Origin: Hyphomicrobiales bacterium
GTDB taxonomy: Bacteria; Pseudomonadota; Alphaproteobacteria; Rhizobiales; UBA4765
Direction of reading: 5' to 3'
Assembly (NCBI GenBank): GCA_027487195.1
Contig: JAIYEB010000008.1
Span: 1 to 5,394 of the forward strand
DNA length: 5,394 bases
Below the pieces are notes generated by a model. That model searched no databases, was not told the DNA's origin, and saw nothing but the letters and a program-made list of their open reading frames with translations. Each line of letters opens with the position of its first letter. Position 1 is the stretch's first letter. Positions 1 to 4,405 of the stretch are shown here, piece by piece. Both the position numbers and the translations under genes were made by a program.

Positions 1-264
1 CATCCAGCCCTGAACCACATCCGGGCGAAAGCTCCGTGTGATGCTCGCAAGGCGAAAGGCTGCCGGCAAAAGGTGAAGCCCGCGCGCCTCAAGCACATCA
101 ACAGGGATCCCGTTGGCGGTCAGGATCTCAGCATTCGGGCCGCCGCTGAGCGCGATGACCCTTTGTTCAATGCCTTGCGCCGCAAGCGCCTTTGTCAGCG
201 TGATCAACGTGGCCTCGGCACCGCCGACCCCAAGGCCTGTGATGATGTGAAGAACCCGCGTCAT
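1..264 (-). CDS. GT4-type glycosyltransferase, N-terminal part (cut by window edge)
   Basis: The first 88 codons of a minus-strand gene, open at the left window edge. The protein starts MTRVLHIITGLGVGGAE, the classic N-terminal strand and glycine-rich loop of the GT-B fold in family GT4 glycosyltransferases (G10-x-G12-x-G14-G15-A-E17). It continues with an alternating helix/strand pattern (VIALSGG at 37-42, GIPVDVLEA at 52-60) and reaches PDVVQGWM at 81-88, which matches the third strand of that domain. The sugar-nucleotide-binding C-terminal half lies outside, so donor and acceptor cannot be guessed. The ATG at 264-262 overlaps the stop of the upstream glycosyltransferase gene as ATGA. This implies co-transcription and probably translational coupling, and I see no good Shine-Dalgarno of its own. 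Likely a cytoplasmic or membrane-associated enzyme acting in surface-glycan assembly. Confidence 0.85.
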   Translation of the reverse strand, partial: MTRVLHIITGLGVGGAEATLITLTKALAAQGIEQRVIALSGGPNAEILTANGIPVDVLEARGLHLLPAAFRLASITRSFRPDVVQGWM

Positions 265-1388
265 TCTGCCCTGCCCAACAGTTGAGCCCAGCGCGTCACC
301 ACAGCATTCGCCAGATAGATGTCTGCAAGCAGGGTCGGGCGCGGGGCCTGAACAGGATCTGGTGCGATTGCCGACAGGGCCGCTGTGAGACCTTCGACGT
401 CCCGGACAAGGCGGACAGCGCCGTCCACACACTCAACGCCGTCCATCTCCGCACTGTCCCAGGCGATCACTTTTGTCCCAAGGGCCAGCGCCTCAAGTCC
501 GACATTGGGCAGACCCTCGACGCGCGATGGCAGGGCAAACACATCGCCTCCGGCAATGGCCTGCGGCAGGTCTCGCGAAAACCCGGCAAGCCTGACACGC
601 TCGCTCAGGCCTGCGCCGTCAATCTGGCTTTGAAGCGCGCTCTGTTCCGGCCCGGTTCCGTAGATGGTGATCTGGCTGTCACTCGGCAGATTGCCGGCGG
701 CGTCGATCAACCGATCAAAGCCCTTGGCCTTCGTCAAACGCCCGGCCCCAACAATGCGCAGACCCGGACCATGCGTACGCTCCGGCCGCTGAGCCCTTTC
801 TCTCAGGCTCGCAATATCCACCGGGTTTGGCACTTCAACGATCCGGCCCTGTGCGCCGGGTGCTGCGGCCGCAATTTCGGCTGCAATCCGCTGGGTTGGC
901 GCGACAATGAGATCGGCGCGCGGGTAGGCGAGGCGGTATCCAAGCCCGGCCAGCGGACCCGGCAGGGCATCTCGCGTGACGGACAGGCGATTGGCCTCTC
1001 GCAGCACAAGCCGGCTGCGGCCCAGGAGCGGCCGTGCCGCGGCAAGCGCCATGTTGAGATAGCCCATGACCGAGATGATGACTTCGGCATCAAGCCTGCG
1101 AAGAACGCGGATCAGACGGGGCAACGCCGAGCGCAGCCTTGTAGCCCCGAGCCGCTCGACTGCAACGCCCGGAGGTGGCTCCAAAACATCCTTGCCGCCA
1201 ACGACGACAATCGTGACCGCCACCCTGAAGTGCGCAAACCCGTCCGCAAGGGTGAGCATAACGCGCTGCGCGCCGCCGCCGCCAAGATCTGGCAGAACGA
1301 TTGCAATTGAGCGGGGCGGCGAAAGCTCTGTCATCACAGGAGGCGGGATAGCCGAGCGCGTGCGGAAACACAAAGCCGGGACTTGCAT
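261..1388 (-). CDS. GT4 family glycosyltransferase (complete)
   Basis: A complete GT-B fold glycosyltransferase of 375 residues from the chosen start. The N-terminal domain opens with IAIVLPDLGGGGAQR (about 28-42). The C-terminal nucleotide-sugar domain carries GRLTKAKGFDRL (216-227, with R217 and K222 as the usual diphosphate-binding pair), IYGTGPE (242-248), and the EX7E motif E291-GLPNVGL-E299 followed by ALALGTKVI. All parts of a retaining GT4 enzyme are present, so it should be active. Two starts compete. ATG at 1388 has a GGAGG five bases upstream. ATG at 1334 (357 residues) lacks one but begins nearer the conserved core, as is usual in the family. I chose 1388 for its ribosome binding site. 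The open frame continues without a stop to 1619 inside the methyltransferase gene, which is probably chance. It is coupled to the next glycosyltransferase by a 4-nt overlap. The transferred sugar is unknown. Confidence 0.88.
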   Translation of the reverse strand: MQVPALCFRTRSAIPPPVMTELSPPRSIAIVLPDLGGGGAQRVMLTLADGFAHFRVAVTIVVVGGKDVLEPPPGVAVERLGATRLRSALPRLIRVLRRLDAEVIISVMGYLNMALAAARPLLGRSRLVLREANRLSVTRDALPGPLAGLGYRLAYPRADLIVAPTQRIAAEIAAAAPGAQGRIVEVPNPVDIASLRERAQRPERTHGPGLRIVGAGRLTKAKGFDRLIDAAGNLPSDSQITIYGTGPEQSALQSQIDGAGLSERVRLAGFSRDLPQAIAGGDVFALPSRVEGLPNVGLEALALGTKVIAWDSAEMDGVECVDGAVRLVRDVEGLTAALSAIAPDPVQAPRPTLLADIYLANAVVTRWAQLLGRAE

Positions 1389-1393
1389 GGAAG

Positions 1394-1398
1394 CCTCC
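1394..1398 (-). promoter_or_regulatory. Ribosome binding site deciding a glycosyltransferase start
   Basis: Read on the minus strand this is GGAGG, followed by CTTCC and then ATG at 1388-1386, in frame with the glycosyltransferase. No such motif precedes the in-frame ATG at 1334. It supports a protein 18 residues longer at the N terminus. It leaves only 30 bases between this start and the divergent methyltransferase start at 1419, so the glycosyltransferase promoter would have to lie within the methyltransferase coding region. Confidence 0.5.
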
Positions 1399-1418
1399 GG
1401 CATGGTGAAGCGCTGGGG

Positions 1419-2267
1419 ATGAACTGGTACGCAACACTCGACCGCCTTCAGGCCATTCTTGCCCTTAGCGATGACGCTGAACTCGTCAGCGCATGGGATG
1501 CGTTTTCGGCTGAAGTGAAGCGCGCAGAACACCACCCCTACCATATCGAGCGCATCCGCCTTGAACTCGATGCCATGACGCTGAGCCGAGGCGGGGGAGC
1601 CGTGCGGGTTCTCGACCATGGCTGTGGTCCGGGCTCGACGCTCATCTATCTTGCGGCACTTGGGTACACGGACAGCTTTGGCGTTGACGTGTCAGGCAAT
1701 AAGAATTCAGCGCAAAACCGGCTGGCGCGCCTGTGCTGGGGCCGCCGCTATGATTGCTTTCTCGAATATGATGGCCGCACGCTTCCCTTTGCTGATCAGA
1801 GCTTCGATCTTGTGATCAGCCAGCAAGTTGTCGAGCATGTGCCGGACGCTGAGTATGAGGCGTACTTTGCCGAAGAAGGCCGAGTTCTGGCGCCAGGTGG
1901 GGTCGCGCTGCATCAAATTCCGCACAAGCTCGTGCCCTATGACAGCCACACCGGCGCATGGGTCTTGCCCATGCTGCCGGATCGCGTCGCGCAGACAGTC
2001 ATGAAGGCGCTCGGCGGGGAATGGCCGGATCATGTCCATTTGCGCTGGCCCTGGGTTCATGCCGGCATGATCCAAAAACACATCGGGCCGTTTCGAAACC
2101 TGTCAGCGGAGCGGCTCACAGGTCTTCAGGACATCGCCTATTATGATGGCCCCAAGGGGTTGCGCGGCCTGATCGCAAGGGTTTGCGCGTTGCCGGGCGT
2201 TGGGCCGGTCTTTGCCCGGGGGCTATCGAATTTCGTTTTGATGGAAACGCGCGCCGAGAAGCGGTGA
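1419..2267 (+). CDS. Class I SAM-dependent methyltransferase
   Basis: A 282-residue methyltransferase with a Rossmann-like core in the middle. Motif I is VLDHGCGPG (64-72, SAM-binding glycine loop). The acidic end of strand 2 is FGVDVSG (87-93). LPFADQSFDLVISQQVVEHV (122-141) carries the post-motif I and motif II signals typical of Methyltransf_11-type enzymes. RVLAPGG (155-161) is motif III. About 60 residues before the core and 120 after it probably form the acceptor site; the C-terminal part is rich in W, H and P (HVHLRWPWVH, 205-214). ATG 1419 is preferred over the in-frame TTG at 1383; neither has a clear Shine-Dalgarno. It stands alone on the plus strand between minus-strand genes. The context suggests methylation of a sugar or lipid carrier in glycan synthesis, but the acceptor is inferred only from neighbours. 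Confidence 0.85.
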   Translation: MNWYATLDRLQAILALSDDAELVSAWDAFSAEVKRAEHHPYHIERIRLELDAMTLSRGGGAVRVLDHGCGPGSTLIYLAALGYTDSFGVDVSGNKNSAQNRLARLCWGRRYDCFLEYDGRTLPFADQSFDLVISQQVVEHVPDAEYEAYFAEEGRVLAPGGVALHQIPHKLVPYDSHTGAWVLPMLPDRVAQTVMKALGGEWPDHVHLRWPWVHAGMIQKHIGPFRNLSAERLTGLQDIAYYDGPKGLRGLIARVCALPGVGPVFARGLSNFVLMETRAEKR

Positions 2268-2268
2268 G

Positions 2269-3153
2269 TTAGTCCCTTGGCCAACGCCACGGATCGAGGA
2301 TTTCGTCTCCGAGCTCCTCGAAAACATCGTCAGGCAAGGCCGGAACACTCATAGCTGCCGAAGCAGCAATGGCTGACAGTTGCGAGGCGCTTTCGCACCC
2401 AACAATCGTCGACACAAAGGCGCTGTTCGATGTCATGGCGTTCAGCAGAAGCGCCAAGCGTGTTGCACCAACCTCTTTGGCGAAGTGATCGAGCCGGATC
2501 AGCCCCTGTGCCAGGCGCTGCAGGTGCCGAGGGAGCGTGTCGGGTGCCATCAACAGCGCCCCCTGAAGGAACGCCGAGCGCGAGAACACTGATACTCCGC
2601 GTTTTTGAGCCTCGGTTGTTACCCCGGCCCGCTCAAACCGGCGGTCAGCAAGGCTTGCAGGCAGTTGCAGGGCCTGGGCATTCGTCTCGTTGAGGATGCG
2701 CATAGCACCGGCAATCGTCGTGACTGAAGCGCCGTAGCCCCCAATCCGTCCGTCAGCAATAGCTGCTGCCAGGGAAGCCTCGACACCCGGCGCCAGCAAG
2801 TCCGCTTCGCGGTGGACCAACACCAGGCGCGGCGTTCGGCGCAGCAGCTCGATCGATGTCGCCAATGACGCTTCAGCGGCATGTGCCGGCTGATCGGGCG
2901 GGAGCGGCGAAAGCTTTGTAATGATATCTGCGGTCTGTCCTGTCGAAAGCCAGCGACCAATGCGTTCTTCTGAAATGCCGTAGGCGCGCGCTGTATCGAA
3001 GGTCGAAATCCCGCAATCGACGGCAGTCGACAGGATTTCATTTGCGCACGCCTCGGTCGGAAGGCCTGCCTTGTTTGCAACCCCATAGGCGAGGCCAAGT
3101 TGGACAGTGCCCAGGGTCAGCCGAGATGGGCTGAAGGTTTGAGGCAACCGCAC
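2269..3153 (-). CDS. Aldo/keto reductase family oxidoreductase
   Basis: A 294-residue TIM-barrel NAD(P)H-dependent reductase. It begins with RLTLGTVQLGLAYGVAN (11-27), the first barrel strand of the AKR subgroup often seen in polysaccharide loci. The catalytic tetrad is intact: D53 and Y58 in TFDTARAYGISEERIG, K80 in IITK, and H114 in LVLVHRE. GYGASV (139-144) and VSVFSRSAFLQGAL (187-200) match later barrel strands, and STIVGCESASQL (248-259) is the family's cofactor-phosphate region. Length is normal. The start is uncertain: GTG 3153 lies 4 nt after the legB stop and fits the family N terminus, but has no strong Shine-Dalgarno. The frame remains open up to a TTG at 3234 inside legB. It is probably co-transcribed with legB, so its substrate may be a keto sugar or aldehyde intermediate of the glycan pathway. 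This is inference, since AKR substrates cannot be read from sequence. Confidence 0.88.
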   Translation of the reverse strand: MRLPQTFSPSRLTLGTVQLGLAYGVANKAGLPTEACANEILSTAVDCGISTFDTARAYGISEERIGRWLSTGQTADIITKLSPLPPDQPAHAAEASLATSIELLRRTPRLVLVHREADLLAPGVEASLAAAIADGRIGGYGASVTTIAGAMRILNETNAQALQLPASLADRRFERAGVTTEAQKRGVSVFSRSAFLQGALLMAPDTLPRHLQRLAQGLIRLDHFAKEVGATRLALLLNAMTSNSAFVSTIVGCESASQLSAIAASAAMSVPALPDDVFEELGDEILDPWRWPRD

Positions 3154-3157
3154 GACT

Positions 3158-4168
3158 CTAGACCATGTAGCCTGATCCGGATCTGACGCGTCCGGCAGCA
3201 ATCCTCGCGCGCCACCAATCGATGGTGCGACCAATGCCGGCTTCCAGCGAGGTCTCCGGCATCCATCCCGTCGCCGCTGTCAGCTTGTCGTGCCGTGCTA
3301 TCAAAGCGCGCACTTCGGAGTTTGGCGGGCGCATGCGATCAGCCTTCTCCACTACGGGCTTGTTGGTGCCAGACAATCGCGCAATGGCATCGACAGTCTC
3401 GCCGATCGTGACCGAGCGGCCGGTACCGCCATTGTAGACCTGACCAGCCTCGACCTTGTCTGACAGGCCCATCGCCAGGAAGGCGGCTGCGGTGTCTTCA
3501 ACAAATGTGAAGTCGCGCCTTGGTGTGCGGTCGCCGATTTCAATGACGGTGCAAGCCGGGTCCAGCGCCTGGCGAATGGTCGAGCCGATGACTGCGCGTT
3601 CGCTCTGGCGCGGACCAAAGGTATTGAACGGGCGCAACGTCATGACTTCCAGCCCAAACGATCGGGCATAGGCTTCCGCCATCATGTCAGCGCCGATCTT
3701 TGAAGCAGAGTAGGGTGACTGGCCCTGCAGGGGATGAGTTTCGTCCATGGGCTCGACAAGGGCGGTGCCGTAGACTTCGCTTGTTGAGGTGTGGATCACC
3801 CTGCGGGTGCCATTTGAGCGGGCAGCCTCGAGCACATTCAGCGTGCCGCGCACATTCACGTCGACGTACGACGAAGGTGCATCATAGGAAAACGGGATCG
3901 CGATCAATGCCGCGAGGTGAAAGCATGTGTCAGCGCCCGACAGGAAGCGTTGCATCTGGCCAGCGTCACGGATGTCGCCTCGAATGATCGAGACGCTTTT
4001 CCTGACATCTGCGCTCAGATCGTCAAGCCAACCCGCGGAATCGAATGAATTGTAGCAAGCCAGCGCCTGAACGCTCGCTCCAGCCGCTACAAGCGCCTCA
4101 ACCACATGGCTGCCGATGAAGCCATCGGCCCCCGTGACCGCCACCTTCCTGCCGCGATAGCCGGACAT
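3158..4168 (-). CDS. legB: LegB-type NAD-dependent sugar-nucleotide 4,6-dehydratase
   Basis: An extended short-chain dehydrogenase of 336 residues. It carries the NAD-binding loop VTGADGFIGSH (11-21; G13, G16, G19), GDIRD (64-68), FHLAALIAIPFSY (83-95), HTSTSEVYGTA (126-136), the catalytic YSASK (Y153, K157), LRPFNTFGPRQS (178-189) and RRDFTFVEDT (217-226). The run CYNSFDSAGWLDDL (38-51) with AALIAIP and STSEVYGTA is what I recognise as LegB rather than RmlB or GalE. In the family this enzyme removes water from GDP- or UDP-GlcNAc to give the 4-keto-6-deoxy sugar, the first committed step to legionaminic acid. The active site reads T-S-E (129-131), as in GDP-mannose dehydratase, where RmlB has T-D-E. 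ATG 4168 is chosen for its AAAGGG and for the position of the NAD loop; the frame extends to a TTG at 4225. It lies 4 nt upstream of the reductase gene and is divergent from legC. Confidence 0.87.
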   Translation of the reverse strand: MSGYRGRKVAVTGADGFIGSHVVEALVAAGASVQALACYNSFDSAGWLDDLSADVRKSVSIIRGDIRDAGQMQRFLSGADTCFHLAALIAIPFSYDAPSSYVDVNVRGTLNVLEAARSNGTRRVIHTSTSEVYGTALVEPMDETHPLQGQSPYSASKIGADMMAEAYARSFGLEVMTLRPFNTFGPRQSERAVIGSTIRQALDPACTVIEIGDRTPRRDFTFVEDTAAAFLAMGLSDKVEAGQVYNGGTGRSVTIGETVDAIARLSGTNKPVVEKADRMRPPNSEVRALIARHDKLTAATGWMPETSLEAGIGRTIDWWRARIAAGRVRSGSGYMV

Positions 4169-4176
4169 ACTGACAT

Positions 4177-4182
4177 CCCTTT
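4177..4182 (-). promoter_or_regulatory. Ribosome binding site of legB
   Basis: AAAGGG on the minus strand, 8 bases before the ATG at 4168-4166. It is a moderate Shine-Dalgarno and supports this start over the upstream in-frame TTG at 4225, which overlaps the proposed promoter. Confidence 0.5.
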
Positions 4183-4196
4183 GTTGCTCCCCCACG

Positions 4197-4225
4197 CTCT
4201 CAACAGGTCCGGGCGCTGCGGTCAA
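4197..4225 (-). promoter_or_regulatory. Candidate promoter for legB and the aldo/keto reductase
   Basis: On the minus strand TTGACCG (4225-4219) matches the alphaproteobacterial -35 pattern TTGACgS. After 14 bases comes GTTGAGAG (4204-4197), a weak fit to the -10 pattern GCTANAWC described for Caulobacter (3 of 7 fixed positions). Transcription would start about 20 bases before the legB ATG. Confidence 0.3.
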
Positions 4226-4265
4226 GTCCAGTGTTCATGGCGTGAACATAAGGCTTGACCCGCAG
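4216..4265. repeat. Concentric two-tier inverted repeat (candidate operator)
   Basis: The outer arms are CTGCGGTCAAG (4216-4226) and CTTGACCCGCAG (4254-4265), complementary apart from one extra base. Inside, GTTCA (4233-4237) and TGAAC (4243-4247) form a perfect 5-bp palindrome with a 5-base spacer. Both repeats share a centre at about 4240, and the two unpaired stretches between tiers are six bases each. A symmetric site like this suits a dimeric DNA-binding regulator acting on both genes. The outer arms are partly explained by the two -35-like boxes they contain. No regulator gene is in the window. Confidence 0.55.
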
Positions 4266-4283
4266 GGTTCACGGGTCTAGCGA
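4255..4283 (+). promoter_or_regulatory. Candidate promoter toward legC
   Basis: TTGACCC (4255-4261) is a good -35 box. After 14 bases TCTAGCGA (4276-4283) keeps the CTA core of the alphaproteobacterial -10 pattern but matches poorly otherwise. The start would fall near 4290, giving a leader of roughly 110 bases before the legC GTG. A GTTCACG half-site (4267-4273) sits between the two boxes, where a bound repressor would block polymerase. Confidence 0.35.
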
Positions 4284-4297
4284 ACCTGCCATCAGCC

Positions 4298-4405
4298 ATG
4301 TTGGGCCTGAAGCAAACTGATCGCACGACCCGGCAATGGGCGACGCAAGTCACCCGTTGTGCGGTAGCCGTCTATGGTGCGCGGGGCGGGGCGCTCTCGT
4401 CGTGA
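4298..4405 (+). CDS. Possible short upstream ORF overlapping the legC start
   Basis: An ATG opens a 35-codon frame that ends in TGA at 4403-4405, so its stop overlaps the legC GTG start as GTGA. The peptide begins MLGLKQTDRTTRQW, is basic, and has no recognised domain or membrane segment. It has no Shine-Dalgarno, but it lies only about 8 bases after the transcription start predicted for the legC promoter, as a near-leaderless message would. It could feed ribosomes to legC, which lacks a ribosome binding site. A chance frame is quite possible in GC-rich sequence. Confidence 0.25.
   Translation: MLGLKQTDRTTRQWATQVTRCAVAVYGARGGALSS

Larger units (their letters stand above)
4169..4401. other. 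legB-legC divergent intergenic control region
   Basis: 233 bases between two divergent starts (legB ATG at 4168 leftward, legC GTG at 4402 rightward). The left third (about 4197-4286) holds inverted repeats and two outward-facing TTGACC boxes. The right part (4298-4401) holds a short open frame that ends at the legC start. I see no tRNA, terminator hairpin with a T-run, or insertion element in it. Confidence 0.7.

Noticed and set aside
282..1310. Long plus-strand open frame (342 codons) opposite the glycosyltransferase
   Set aside because: It is antisense to a clear GT4 gene; the protein has no family motif, and long antisense frames are common in GC-rich DNA.
1338..1343. AGGAGG on the plus strand as a ribosome binding site for the methyltransferase
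   Set aside because: It is about 75 bases upstream of the ATG at 1419, and no methyltransferase-frame start codon lies at suitable spacing.
1389..1619. N-terminal extension of the glycosyltransferase frame up to 1619
   Set aside because: It overlaps the start of the methyltransferase and has no conserved content; the extra residues do not resemble a domain or signal peptide.
3154..3234. Extended reductase start at TTG 3234 overlapping the end of legB
   Set aside because: TTG without a Shine-Dalgarno, and the added 27 residues precede the first barrel strand expected at the N terminus; GTG 3153 fits the family better.
4233..4247. GTTC-N7-GAAC as an alphaproteobacterial LexA (SOS) box
   Set aside because: The known alphaproteobacterial box is a direct repeat, GTTC-N7-GTTC. 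Here the second half is inverted, and no SOS gene is nearby.
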